Shown: piece by piece, positions 41,231 through 49,927 of the stretch
How positions within the stretch are numbered: the first letter of the stretch is position 1
How the letters are laid out: every line of letters starts with the position of its first letter
Source: an uncultured Clostridia bacterium
Lineage (GTDB): Bacteria > Bacillota > Clostridia > Oscillospirales > Ruminococcaceae
Assembly (NCBI GenBank): GCA_947630555.1
Contig: CANRIA010000001.1
Span: forward strand, 153,406-217,405
Direction: 5' to 3'
DNA: 64,000 nt
Program-made: the position numbers and the translations under genes
The notes under the pieces: generated by a model
What the model saw: only the letters and a program-made list of their open reading frames with translations
The model's database searches: none
What the model was told of the DNA's origin: nothing

Positions 41231-42151
41231 TCACTTTTTCTTTTTTAGCAATACTATTGAAACAATGACCGTCAGCACCACTGCCGCCAGCGTTGCAAAC
41301 CAAGTATACGGCAGCGGAAGTTTTGTATTCATTCCGTAAAAGCTGAAAACAATGGTCGGTATAGCCATAATTATGGTAATTACAGTAAGTCTCCACATCA
41401 CCGTGTTAACATTGTTTGAAATAACCGATGCAAACGCATCTACCATTCCGTGAAGTATGCTGTCGTAAATGCTTGCCATCTCAATTGCCTGCTTTATCTC
41501 AATAAGCACGTCGTCCAGCAGATCTTGATCTTCCTCATAAAGCTTTATGACCCTGCCCCTGTTTATTTTTTCAAGAGTAACATCGTTAGCTTTCAGTGAT
41601 GTTGAAAAGTAAACGATCGACTTTTCCAGCCCGAGCAGCTGCACTATCTCCTCATTTTTCGGCGCACCTTGCAGCTGTTTTTCCAGTCCCAGCGATATTT
41701 TTTCTATCTGCTTCAGGTTAAACATAAACTTCGCGGTAATTTTAAGCAGACATTGCAGCACAAAGCGTGTTTTCATGTTTGTCTGCATATTTCTTATCGC
41801 GCCGTTTTCTATCTCTGATAGTATGCTGTTCTCGCGCGAGGATATTGTTATTATGTTGTTCTCGGTGATTATCATACCTACAGGCATTGTATAAAACAGC
41901 GTTGTATCGGACTTTTGCGCATCAGCCACAGGTGTGTCAACAATAATAAGAGTCTGCTCGTCCTCAATTTCAACGTGAGAGCTCTCCTCCTCGTCAAGCG
42001 ATGAGCGCACAAAGCCTGCATCAAGCCCAAGGTCGTTTATCAAAAACTCTATTTCCTCGCTGTCGGGCTGCGTAACCGATATCCAGCAGCCCTCAGCAGC
42101 TTTATCCAGCATTTCCAGCTTGCTGCCTGCACTTTTCAGGTATTTTATCAT
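41231..42151 (-). CDS. corA: CorA-family magnesium transporter
   Basis: 306 aa. An alpha/beta cytoplasmic domain and long stalk helix precede two C-terminal helices with the YGMNTKLPLPY signature (GMN selectivity loop), ending VLLKKKK. It forms a pentameric channel for Mg2+, possibly Co2+ or Ni2+. The ATG at 42151 is 9 bases from GGCGG; an in-frame ATG at 42199 lacks a site. The Shine-Dalgarno can be hidden in a hairpin, and a 23-codon leader ORF lies just upstream, so magnesium-responsive control is probable. Confidence 0.92.
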   Translation of the reverse strand: MIKYLKSAGSKLEMLDKAAEGCWISVTQPDSEEIEFLINDLGLDAGFVRSSLDEEESSHVEIEDEQTLIIVDTPVADAQKSDTTLFYTMPVGMIITENNIITISSRENSILSEIENGAIRNMQTNMKTRFVLQCLLKITAKFMFNLKQIEKISLGLEKQLQGAPKNEEIVQLLGLEKSIVYFSTSLKANDVTLEKINRGRVIKLYEEDQDLLDDVLIEIKQAIEMASIYDSILHGMVDAFASVISNNVNTVMWRLTVITIIMAIPTIVFSFYGMNTKLPLPYTWFATLAAVVLTVIVSIVLLKKKK

Positions 42152-42160
42152 AAAGCAATT

Positions 42161-42180
42161 CCGCCTTTCTGTCGCGGCGG
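42161..42180 (-). promoter_or_regulatory. Shine-Dalgarno-sequestering hairpin of corA
   Basis: On the minus strand, CCGCC (42180-42176) can pair with GGCGG (42165-42161), the core of the corA ribosome-binding site, across a 10-base loop. The leader ORF stops only about 10 bases upstream, so a translating ribosome could influence this pairing. Confidence 0.5.
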
Positions 42181-42189
42181 CAAGAGCTT

Positions 42190-42261
42190 CTAGGCGCACC
42201 TGACCCCCACGAAACTATTAAATTTTATAAAGGGACGTTTCCCACAAGGGTCGGGGTTCAT
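42190..42261 (-). CDS. 23-aa leader peptide upstream of corA
   Basis: ATG 42261 to TAG 42190-42192, 23 codons. The peptide begins MNPDPCGKRPFIKFN and ends VGVRCA. GGAGG stands 6 bases before the ATG. The first codons (CCCGACCC) can pair with the last (GGGGGTC) in the RNA, so translation should change folding. Its start resembles Salmonella mgtL (MEPDP...), where Pro/Asp codons destabilise ribosomes at low Mg2+. That likeness and its place before corA suggest a magnesium-sensing leader; the mechanism is inference. Confidence 0.6.
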   Translation of the reverse strand: MNPDPCGKRPFIKFNSFVGVRCA

Positions 42262-42517
42262 AGCGCACCTCCTGAAAAATTATTGCTTATCATTACTGTA
42301 AAACAGCTACACTATTATACCATAAAAGCGTAAGCGTTATGGTATAATTGTCCGATACGTCGGGAGCAGACCTTTTGGTCTGCGTATCGACGAGGACATA
42401 AGAAAATAATAATATACGTCTACGTATATTATTATATCAAATATAAAAAATTTTTGCAATAGCAAGCTGAGAAAAATTTTGCCCTTTCCGCAATTTATTT
42501 TTAAACTTTTTATAAAC
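42262..42517. repeat. Palindrome-rich spacer between corA and ftsZ
   Basis: No gene. A perfect 12-bp inverted repeat, arms ATTATACCATAA (42314-42325) and TTATGGTATAAT (42337-42348), puts a TGN-TATAAT -10 box reading outward on each strand; the minus-strand one probably starts the corA leader. Next come a nested hairpin (42350-42397: GTCC/GGAC, CGATAC/GTATCG, GCAGACC-TTTT-GGTCTGC) and a 13-bp AT-rich palindrome with arms TAATAATATACGT (42407-42419) and its complement (42422-42434). Confidence 0.6.
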
Positions 42518-42551
42518 ACAAAAAACGCCCCGAAAAAACTCGGAGCGTTTC
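42518..42551 (-). terminator. Terminator of ftsZ
   Basis: On the minus strand, CGCTCCGA and TCGGGGCG pair with one wobble and are followed by TTTTTTGTG. This closes the dcw cluster. Confidence 0.8.
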
Positions 42552-42572
42552 TCTATTATAGTATCGCCAAAA

Positions 42573-43679
42573 TTACTTCTTATTGAAGATATTGAATATA
42601 TCGTCGTAATAGTTGGGGTTATCGGCAGGCTTTGAGGCAGCGCTTGCAGTGGCAGTTTCGGGCTTAGCCACCGGCACAGGAGCGATCTCTTCGCCCTCAC
42701 GTCCGGGAATATTGCTGAAATCAGCCGCGATAACGGTAACAAATATCTCGTCGGTAGAATCTTCCTTGTAATCAGTACCGAAGATGATAGTAGCCTCGGG
42801 GTCAACAGCGTTTGTGATTATATTCGTAAGTTCGTCAACGTCGTCAGTGATGATGTCATCAGACATAACTATATTGATGAGCAGTCTCTTAGCGCCGTTG
42901 ATAGATGTTTCAAGCAGCGGGCTGGAAATAACCTGCTTTGCAGCTTCCTGCGCCTTGTCCTTGCCCTGACCGTGACCGATAGCTATGTGCGCATAGCCTG
43001 CATCTTTAAGAATAGATGTAACGTCGGCAAAGTCAACGTTAACAACGCCGTTTCTCAAAATTATATCAGCTATTGACATAACGCCTGTTTTTAGTATGCC
43101 GTCAGAGAGTGAGAACGCCTGCCGCATGGTAAGCTTCTGGTCGCCCGTAAGCAGCTTTTGGTTGGGTATAACTATCAAAGAGTCAACATTTTTCAAAAGC
43201 TCTGTTATGCCGTTTTCAGCCTGAGCCATTTTCTTTGCGCCCTCAAAAGCGAAAGGCTTAGTAACAACGGCAATTGTCAGCTTGCCAAGCTCCCTGGAAA
43301 TTTCAGCAACAACGGGTGCAGCGCCTGTGCCTGTGCCGCCGCCCATGCCTGCGGTGATAACGACCATATCGGCATCTTTTAAAGCCTCAGCTATTTCTTC
43401 CTTGTTTTCCTGCGCAGAAGACTCGCCTACTTCGGGCTTTCCGCCTGCGCCCAGACCGTGCGTAAGCTTTGTGCCTATCTGAATTTTTTCTGTAGCGATA
43501 GATTTTTTAAGAGCCTGAATATCGGTGTTGACTGCTATGTAGTCAACATTGCCGTAATCTATAGTACCCTCGGCAGCCTCAGATGCTATACAGTTCAGCG
43601 CGTTTCCGCCGCCGCCGCCTACGCCTATTACCTTAATTTTAGCTCCAAACGTTTCTTCGGTATTGATTGCCCAACTCAT
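42573..43679 (-). CDS. ftsZ: Cell division tubulin homolog FtsZ
   Basis: 368 aa. The GTP-binding N-domain has IKVIGVGGGGGNALN and the tubulin loop GGGTGTGAAPVVAEI (113-120); NVDFADVTSILKDAGYAHIA is the T7/synergy region with catalytic acid residues. The linker is short and the C-terminal peptide DDIFNIFNKK should bind membrane tethers. No ftsA is beside it; SepF may serve instead. The ATG at 43679 follows GGGGGAAG at 6 bases; the upstream ATG at 43715 is rejected. It has its own promoter. Confidence 0.97.
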   Translation of the reverse strand: MSWAINTEETFGAKIKVIGVGGGGGNALNCIASEAAEGTIDYGNVDYIAVNTDIQALKKSIATEKIQIGTKLTHGLGAGGKPEVGESSAQENKEEIAEALKDADMVVITAGMGGGTGTGAAPVVAEISRELGKLTIAVVTKPFAFEGAKKMAQAENGITELLKNVDSLIVIPNQKLLTGDQKLTMRQAFSLSDGILKTGVMSIADIILRNGVVNVDFADVTSILKDAGYAHIAIGHGQGKDKAQEAAKQVISSPLLETSINGAKRLLINIVMSDDIITDDVDELTNIITNAVDPEATIIFGTDYKEDSTDEIFVTVIAADFSNIPGREGEEIAPVPVAKPETATASAASKPADNPNYYDDIFNIFNKK

Positions 43680-43760
43680 TTTTGACTTCCCCCTGTTATT
43701 TCTTTTATTCAACATTTATATTTTCGTTTGCGCACATAACGCATATTTATATACATATTT

Positions 43761-43789
43761 ATAATAACACATATTTTTCTGAATATCAA
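43761..43789 (-). promoter_or_regulatory. SigA promoter of ftsZ
   Basis: On the minus strand, TTGATA (43789-43784), 17-base spacer, TATTAT (43766-43761), in the 161-base gap after ftsQ. Confidence 0.6.
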
Positions 43790-43840
43790 GTATTTTTTAC
43801 AAATTTATTTTAATTATTTATAAAAACTTCTGAAAACGCG

Positions 43841-44767
43841 TTATTTAAGACCGCTGTTGTACTTATCCTGAAGCGGCAGGTCGCCCTCTTCGCCGCTTTC
43901 GTGTACGGTATAATCGGCAGGTGCTTCGTTTTTAAGCGAGCCCGAAAGTTTATCCGAATCTATAACCGAAACGCCGCCCGAATCGGTATGATAGTAAATA
44001 ACGCCGTTGAATTTATCCGATATTTTGGTATCTATTATTACTTTCACGGCACCAAGCTTATACTCTAAGTCCAGCGAACTTCCCAGCAGAATATTTATGC
44101 GGCTGTCGTAATTGAGCTTTATGTTTGATCTATCTGCAATATTTATCGCCGAGATATGCTCTTTCAGCCCAGTATGCTCTAAGCTGTTAAAAATGGTATC
44201 GGTAATAGTCTGCTTCATATCATCTTCAGATTCCAGCTTATCGCCGACGTTTAAATTTTTAAGCTCATACCCCACTATTACCACAAGACCGCCCATAGGT
44301 CTTTCAAGCCCTGCTTCAAGCACCCTGCCGCTCTCGCTGACGACGTAATACTTGCCGTCCTGCTCAATGTTCGCTTTGGGTACTGCTTCGGTTACTTTTA
44401 TAGATATCCTGCTCGGAAAACTTCTCAGCACCTTTATATCGTCAACGTAAGAGAGGCTTTCCAACGCGCATTTTTCGGCGGTGTGGGTATCAAGCCTTAT
44501 AAGGTTGTCGCCCTGCTCAACGCCGCAAATCAGCCTTATCTGCTCCGAGGAATAAAGCTTCGTGCCGCTTACCACCACTTCATTTGCATTGAACAGCAGT
44601 GTTACCGAAAGCACCGTGACCGTAATTACCACTACAAAAAACGCCATATAGTAGTAAAGTGTCAGATTGTTCCTGCGGTGCCGCCTGCCTACCTTTACCC
44701 TTTTGCCGTTTATTACTTTGTACTCCGATTTGTCAAAGTCCTGCTTTTCAATATCCCTCATTGCCAC
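43841..44767 (-). CDS. FtsQ/DivIB division protein
   Basis: 308 aa. A basic cytoplasmic tail (KRVKVGRRHRRNN) precedes one helix (about 37-61), then a POTRA domain (NANEVVVSGTKLYSSEQIRL and LRSFPSRISIKVTEAVPKAN) and the FtsQ domain. It links FtsL/DivIC and the septal synthase in the divisome. The start is GTG at 44767, about 10 bases after AGGAG; an ATG two codons later is 16 bases away. It sits between murA and ftsZ, as in many Firmicutes. Confidence 0.9.
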   Translation of the reverse strand: MAMRDIEKQDFDKSEYKVINGKRVKVGRRHRRNNLTLYYYMAFFVVVITVTVLSVTLLFNANEVVVSGTKLYSSEQIRLICGVEQGDNLIRLDTHTAEKCALESLSYVDDIKVLRSFPSRISIKVTEAVPKANIEQDGKYYVVSESGRVLEAGLERPMGGLVVIVGYELKNLNVGDKLESEDDMKQTITDTIFNSLEHTGLKEHISAINIADRSNIKLNYDSRINILLGSSLDLEYKLGAVKVIIDTKISDKFNGVIYYHTDSGGVSVIDSDKLSGSLKNEAPADYTVHESGEEGDLPLQDKYNSGLK

Positions 44768-44788
44768 TGTTTTTCATCTCCTGCCGCG

Positions 44789-46045
44789 TTATTGCACGCG
44801 CTTTATTATTCCTCCCACAGACGAAAACGCCTGTTCAATTGCTTCATATCCTCTGTCTATATATTTTATATCGCTTATCTGAGTAACGCCCTCAGCGCCA
44901 AGAGCCGCCACCACCAAAGCCGCGCCGCCGCGCAGGTCGCTTGCCCTTACCTTTGCGCCCGAAAGCCTTTTCACGCCGTCAATAATAGCAACTTTTCCCT
45001 CGGTCTTAATGTCCGCGCCCATTCTCACAAGCTCGTCTACATGGCGAAAACGGTTTGAAAAAATATTCTCTATCATAACGCTTGTGCCCCTTGCCTTTGC
45101 AAGAGCCGCCATAACAACCGCCTGCGCATCAGTCGGGAAGCCCGGAAAAGGCATAGTGCGTATCGTCTTTACGGCTTTTATACCTCGCCGCGCGTTTATA
45201 TATATCTTGTTTTCGTATGTATATACCGAGCAGCCCATTTGCTCAAACACAGGCAGAATACTTTCAATATCTTCGGTGCGCGTATTCATCAGAGTAAGTT
45301 CACCGCAGGTAGATGCCGCCGCGCTTAAATATGTCGCAGCCACTATCCTGTCGGGCATAACGTCATATTCGCAGCCGTAAAGCTTTTCAACGCCCTGCAC
45401 TGAAATTGTATCTTCTCCATAGCCGTCTATCTTCGCGCCGCACTTGTTTAAAAACCGCGCCAAGTCGCAAATTTCGGGCTCTCTTGCAGCGTTGTGTATA
45501 ACAGTTTTGCCTTTTGCTGTAACAGCCGCCAGAATTATATTTTCGGTAGCGCCAACAGATGGGAACGACAGCACAATTTTCGCGCCTTTAAGTCCACTGC
45601 CCACATCACATTCAAGCGTGCCGTGTTCTTCTTTTATAGCCGCGCCCATTTGTTTCAGAGCCGCGATGTGCATATCTATAGGTCTCGGACCCAGTTCGCA
45701 CCCACCGGGGAACGAAAGCCTGCACTTGCCTACTCTTCCCAGTATCGCGCCGAGAAACACTATAGACGAGCGCATCTCCCTCATAAGTTCGTCGGGTACA
45801 TTAAAATTATCAAGACCGTCGGTATTGACTACCACCGTATCCCCCTGCCGTTCACATTTGCACCCAAGACAGGAAAGTATCCTGCACGCGGCGTAAACAT
45901 CTGTAAGCTTAGGGCAGTTATGCAGACAGCTTTCGCCCCTTGAAAGAACGCAGGCTGCAAGCAGCGGCAGGGCGCTGTTTTTCGCACCGTGCACCTCAAT
46001 CTCTCCGACAAGTCTTTTCTCGCCCTCTATCACCAGCCTTTGCAT
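44789..46045 (-). CDS. murA: UDP-GlcNAc 1-carboxyvinyltransferase
   Basis: 418 aa, first committed step of peptidoglycan synthesis (PEP plus UDP-GlcNAc). VHGAKNSALPLLAACVL holds the conserved Lys22-Asn23; SFPGGCELGPRPIDMHI carries the active-site Cys116, so fosfomycin sensitivity is expected on family grounds. TMPFPGFPTDAQA and MIENIFSNRFRHVDEL are further signatures. AAAGGAG precedes the ATG. 21 bases before ftsQ. Confidence 0.96.
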   Translation of the reverse strand: MQRLVIEGEKRLVGEIEVHGAKNSALPLLAACVLSRGESCLHNCPKLTDVYAACRILSCLGCKCERQGDTVVVNTDGLDNFNVPDELMREMRSSIVFLGAILGRVGKCRLSFPGGCELGPRPIDMHIAALKQMGAAIKEEHGTLECDVGSGLKGAKIVLSFPSVGATENIILAAVTAKGKTVIHNAAREPEICDLARFLNKCGAKIDGYGEDTISVQGVEKLYGCEYDVMPDRIVAATYLSAAASTCGELTLMNTRTEDIESILPVFEQMGCSVYTYENKIYINARRGIKAVKTIRTMPFPGFPTDAQAVVMAALAKARGTSVMIENIFSNRFRHVDELVRMGADIKTEGKVAIIDGVKRLSGAKVRASDLRGGAALVVAALGAEGVTQISDIKYIDRGYEAIEQAFSSVGGIIKRVQ

Positions 46046-46110
46046 AAAGCTATCTCTCCTTTAAAAGCATATTACAAGTCATAATATGCCGCTAAAGGCA
46101 GATCGGTGAA

Positions 46111-47256
46111 TCACTCCACTGCCGCTATAAGCTGATAGAGCGCGTTATATATCCTTTCGTCTGTATCGTTTATGTAAAGCCTTTTTGCGTTTTCCGAGAG
46201 CATACGCAGTTTTTCCTCGCCGCCCTCGTCAACACAAAGCTCTTTTACGGTATCTATAAGTTTTTGCGGTGTAAGGTCTTTTTCTTCAATAACTATCCCA
46301 GCGCCTGCATTGTGCAGCACCATGCCGTTGTGATACTGATGATTTCCTGCAACATTCGGCGAGGGTATAAGTATTGATGCCCTGCCAAGCGCCTCAAGTT
46401 CTGTAAGAGAATTTGCGCCGCAGCGGCTTATCACCAAGTCTGCCGCAGCCATACACAGCGGCATATTTATATAGTCTTTTACATAAAGCCTGCCGCCCTC
46501 TATATCTTTAACGCCCATTTGCTCCAGTTTTTGAACATAATCGCTGTAGCCTTTATATGTTCCGTATGAATGAATGTGGTTTACCCTCGCGCCGCTGTCC
46601 TGCTCCCACTTGATAAGCTGCGCAACGTTTTCGTTAAGCACCTGCGAGCCTAAACTTCCGCCCGTTGAGAGTATGCACACCTCATCTTCAGCAAAGCCAA
46701 GCTGCTTTTTTGCCTGCGCCCTGTCAATAGCCGAAAACGCCGCTCTTACAGGCAGCCCTGTCACCGTGTAGTCTATATCATCTTCAAGATATTCTTTCGC
46801 TTCAATTACCGTCAGCATTACCTTGTCAACTTTTTTAGAAAGTATTCGCGTTGTAACACCTGGGTATGCGTTTTGCTCGTGGATAGCGGTCTTTATGCCC
46901 ATTTTAGCGGCGGTGCGCACTATAGGGCCGCTTACATATCCGCCCGTGCCTATGACCAAGTTCGGCTGAAAGCTCTTTATTATCTTTTTAGAGCGAGATG
47001 ATGCAAACATCAGACACTTTACCGCCTGCAAATTTCTCTTAATATTCTCAAAAGATAAAGACCGCTGAAACCCGTGAACATCTATCTCCTCAAAGCGATA
47101 GCCGAGGTCGCGCACTATCCTGCTTTCTATCCCCTTTGGTGTGCCTGCGAAGCAAAACTGCGCATCGGGGCGGTTTTTCTTGATTATCTCCGCAATGGCA
47201 ACAGCAGGGTTTATGTGTCCCGAAGTTCCTCCGCCTGCCAGCAAAACTCTCAGCAA
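46111..47256 (-). CDS. murG: Lipid II synthase MurG
   Basis: 381-aa GT28 glycosyltransferase that adds GlcNAc to lipid I at the inner membrane face. LLAGGGTSGHINPAVAIAEI (donor glycine loop), NLVIGTGGYVSGPIVRTA, AIHEQNAYPGVTTRI, LSTGGSLGSQVLNENV and ISRCGANSLTELEALGRASI are diagnostic. The start is TTG at 47256, 6 bases after AAGGAAG, with no upstream ATG in frame. 22 bases after ftsW. Confidence 0.96.
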   Translation of the reverse strand: MLRVLLAGGGTSGHINPAVAIAEIIKKNRPDAQFCFAGTPKGIESRIVRDLGYRFEEIDVHGFQRSLSFENIKRNLQAVKCLMFASSRSKKIIKSFQPNLVIGTGGYVSGPIVRTAAKMGIKTAIHEQNAYPGVTTRILSKKVDKVMLTVIEAKEYLEDDIDYTVTGLPVRAAFSAIDRAQAKKQLGFAEDEVCILSTGGSLGSQVLNENVAQLIKWEQDSGARVNHIHSYGTYKGYSDYVQKLEQMGVKDIEGGRLYVKDYINMPLCMAAADLVISRCGANSLTELEALGRASILIPSPNVAGNHQYHNGMVLHNAGAGIVIEEKDLTPQKLIDTVKELCVDEGGEEKLRMLSENAKRLYINDTDERIYNALYQLIAAVE

Positions 47257-47278
47257 AGCTATCTTCCTTTCTGTATAG

Positions 47279-48505
47279 TTACTCCTGCCGCGATGCCTGC
47301 CGCGAAACGCTCAGTATAAGCCCCATTTCGGCAAGCTGAACAAGCGTTGCAGTGCCGCCGTAGCTGAAAAACGGCAGGCTTATGCCCGTGTTCGGGAACG
47401 CATTGCAAGCAACGCCTATGTTGAGAAGCGCCTGAATGCCTATCTGCACCGTAACGCCTGCGCACAGCAGCATACCAAAGCGGTCGGGGGCGTTTGATGC
47501 TATATAGAAGCCTCTGAATATAAACAGCGCGAACAGTATTATTACCGCCATTGCGCCCACAAAGCCAAGTTCTTCGCAGAATATTGAAAATACAAAGTCG
47601 TTCTGCGCCTCAGGCAGCCAAAGGTGCTTTTGCCGCGACTGCCCGAACCCCAGCCCGAATATTCCGCCGGAGCCTATAGCCATAAGCGACTGATATGTTT
47701 GCAGTGTTGAGCCGAGAATATCGCTTGTGGGGTCGCGCCAGCTTTGTATTCTCTCTGTAAGATAGCCAAAACCGCCGCCGCTGCCTGCCATTTTAAGCAG
47801 CAGAAAGCCCCCTGCGCCTATAACAGCCACCGCGCAAAGCAGCACATAATGCCTTATCGGCACGCCCGAAACGAGTATCATTATCATACCTATAAGCCCA
47901 AAGATAAGCACGCCCGAAAGGTGCCTTTGCAAAACCAGCACGCCGCAGCACGGTATAAGTATAAGCAGATACGCGCCTATAGAATAGCGTATGTCTTTGA
48001 ATTTTGGAAAGTTCATTGCGCCCAGATATGCAAATATTATAATGAACGCAACTTTAAGCACCTCAGAAGGCTGAAAGCCCACGCCGCCTATCTCTATCCA
48101 GCGCCTTGCACCTGCAACCTCGTTGCCGACAAACGAAGTTATCAGCGTTACAAAATAAGATACGCCCAAAAATATGTAAGCAACTTTTGTGTTCTGAAAA
48201 ACGTGGTAATCAACAAACGAAAGCCCGAACATTGCAACAACACCTGCAATTGCAAGCAAAGCCTGCCTGTTGAAGTAGTAGGTGCCGGTGCCGTAGTCAT
48301 TCATGCTCCACACAAAGCTTGCCGAGCCCATCATAAGCACGCCTATAACGAGAAGTATCAGCACTATCACCAAAAACGGTCTGTCAAGCGGCATACCGAT
48401 TATATGAAAATTATTCGTCTTTCGTGCGGCTGCAACTTGGGGCTTTTTGCGCGCGCTTGCCGAAACGTGCTCAATACCGCTGCCTCTTACACTGCCTTTG
48501 GTCAA
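47279..48505 (-). CDS. ftsW: SEDS peptidoglycan polymerase FtsW
   Basis: 408 aa with ten helices. SEDS signatures: MMGSASFVWSMNDYGTGTYY, RWIEIGGVGFQPSEVLKVAF, LQRHLSGVLIFG, WRDPTSDILGSTLQTYQSLM and AIGSGGIFGLGFGQSRQKHL. It polymerises septal glycan with the class B PBP encoded upstream. A 35-residue basic cytoplasmic tail precedes helix 1. The start is TTG at 48505 after GGGGGGT. mraY and murD, normally upstream, are missing. Confidence 0.94.
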   Translation of the reverse strand: MTKGSVRGSGIEHVSASARKKPQVAAARKTNNFHIIGMPLDRPFLVIVLILLVIGVLMMGSASFVWSMNDYGTGTYYFNRQALLAIAGVVAMFGLSFVDYHVFQNTKVAYIFLGVSYFVTLITSFVGNEVAGARRWIEIGGVGFQPSEVLKVAFIIIFAYLGAMNFPKFKDIRYSIGAYLLILIPCCGVLVLQRHLSGVLIFGLIGMIMILVSGVPIRHYVLLCAVAVIGAGGFLLLKMAGSGGGFGYLTERIQSWRDPTSDILGSTLQTYQSLMAIGSGGIFGLGFGQSRQKHLWLPEAQNDFVFSIFCEELGFVGAMAVIILFALFIFRGFYIASNAPDRFGMLLCAGVTVQIGIQALLNIGVACNAFPNTGISLPFFSYGGTATLVQLAEMGLILSVSRQASRQE

Positions 48506-48529
48506 TGCAGACCCCCCTTTTTGCTTAGT

Positions 48530-49894
48530 TTACTCAAAACAATCTTTATAAACTTTATCCAGTTTCATGCCGTGGCTGCCCTTTAAAAGCACAAGGTCGC
48601 CCGTTTTTATCTCACTTTTAAGAAAATCTTCAAGCTCTTTTTCATCTGTAAAGCAGCGGCATTTTTCTTCTCCAAAGCCTTTTTTCACTGCCCCCAAAGC
48701 ATACTGCGCGGCATCTTCGCCGTAGCATACAAGCATATCAGCACCCGTTTGCGCAAACTTTTCGCCAACGCTTTTGTGATAATTTTTGGACTGTTTCCCA
48801 AGCTCCAGCATATCGGCTAAAACTGCTATTTTTCTGCCGCTTGCCTTGCTGTCGCCAAAAACTTCTAAAGATGCTTTCATAGCCTCGGGGCTTGCGTTAA
48901 AGCAATCAAGCACAAAGGTAATGCCGTTTTTCTCAACGCGGTTCTGCCGCACGCCGTCAGTGCGAAACTGCGCTATTGCATCTGCCATTTTCTGCGGCTC
49001 TATCTCATAATAACTGCCCACCGTGTAAGCGCACAGAGCATTTAAAATATTGTGGCTGCCTGCAACATTCACCCTTGCCCTTATCTTCTCATCACCATGA
49101 TTTATAGTAAACGACGAGCCGTTTTCATCGCGCTGAATATCGCTCGCATAAACGTCCGCGCGCTTGTCTGAAAGAGAGTATGTAAACTTAGGTCTGTCGG
49201 GGCGTTTTGGCGCACCTGCAAGGAATTTATCATCAGCGCACACTATCAGCGGCGCGTAATAATCTGCCCCGTCAAGTATCTCCATTTTCGCTTTAAGAAT
49301 ATTTTCTTGGCTGCCAAGGTTGCCTATGTGCGCAGTACCTATATTAGTAATAACACACACATTCGGCAGCGCTATTGAAGAAAGCCGCGAAATTTCGCCC
49401 GAATGCGACATACCCATCTCAATCACAGCCGCCTGCGTATCACTGCTTATACCAAAAAGCGTGTGCGGCAAGCCTATCTCGTTATTAAGGCTTCCCTGCG
49501 TTTTAAGCGTGTTGAACTTTTGCGAAAGCACAAGGCTTATCATCTCTTTTGTAGATGTCTTGCCCACCGAGCCCGTAACACCCACCAAGCGCAGGTCTGT
49601 AAACTTTTTGCGGTAGTATCTTGCAATATCGCCAAGCGCTTTCAGCGTGTTATCAACAATTATGCACTTTGCGCCCTCAACGGGTCTTTCGGTAATGCAG
49701 GCGACCGCCCCTTTTTCCATAGCTTTAGCCGCAAAATCGTGCCCGTCAAACCTCTCGCCTTTAAGGCACACAAAAACCGAGCCTTCCGATATAGTTCGCG
49801 TGTCCGAAGATATCTGCAAAATATCAATATCAGCCTTATAGCCGAAAGTGCCTTTTACTGCATCTATTATTTCGTATAGCTTTATGTGTTCCAT
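48530..49894 (-). CDS. murF: UDP-MurNAc-tripeptide D-Ala-D-Ala ligase
   Basis: 454-aa Mur ligase. LRLVGVTGSVGKTSTKEMIS is the ATP-binding loop; LKTQGSLNNEIGLPHTLFGI, AVIEMGMSHSGEISRLS, VITNIGTAHIGNLGS and VLDCFNASPEAMKASLEVF follow the MurF pattern. It adds D-Ala-D-Ala to the UDP-tripeptide. GGAGC precedes the ATG. 33 bases after murE and 24 bases before ftsW. Confidence 0.95.
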   Translation of the reverse strand: MEHIKLYEIIDAVKGTFGYKADIDILQISSDTRTISEGSVFVCLKGERFDGHDFAAKAMEKGAVACITERPVEGAKCIIVDNTLKALGDIARYYRKKFTDLRLVGVTGSVGKTSTKEMISLVLSQKFNTLKTQGSLNNEIGLPHTLFGISSDTQAAVIEMGMSHSGEISRLSSIALPNVCVITNIGTAHIGNLGSQENILKAKMEILDGADYYAPLIVCADDKFLAGAPKRPDRPKFTYSLSDKRADVYASDIQRDENGSSFTINHGDEKIRARVNVAGSHNILNALCAYTVGSYYEIEPQKMADAIAQFRTDGVRQNRVEKNGITFVLDCFNASPEAMKASLEVFGDSKASGRKIAVLADMLELGKQSKNYHKSVGEKFAQTGADMLVCYGEDAAQYALGAVKKGFGEEKCRCFTDEKELEDFLKSEIKTGDLVLLKGSHGMKLDKVYKDCFE

Positions 49895-49927
49895 AGTTTC
49901 TGCTCCATTATTATGTCGGTGACGGTG

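Noticed and set aside
42152..42300. M-box (ykoK) magnesium riboswitch upstream of corA
   Set aside because: The leader is too short and lacks the conserved M-box core; a translated leader with a Shine-Dalgarno hairpin fits better.
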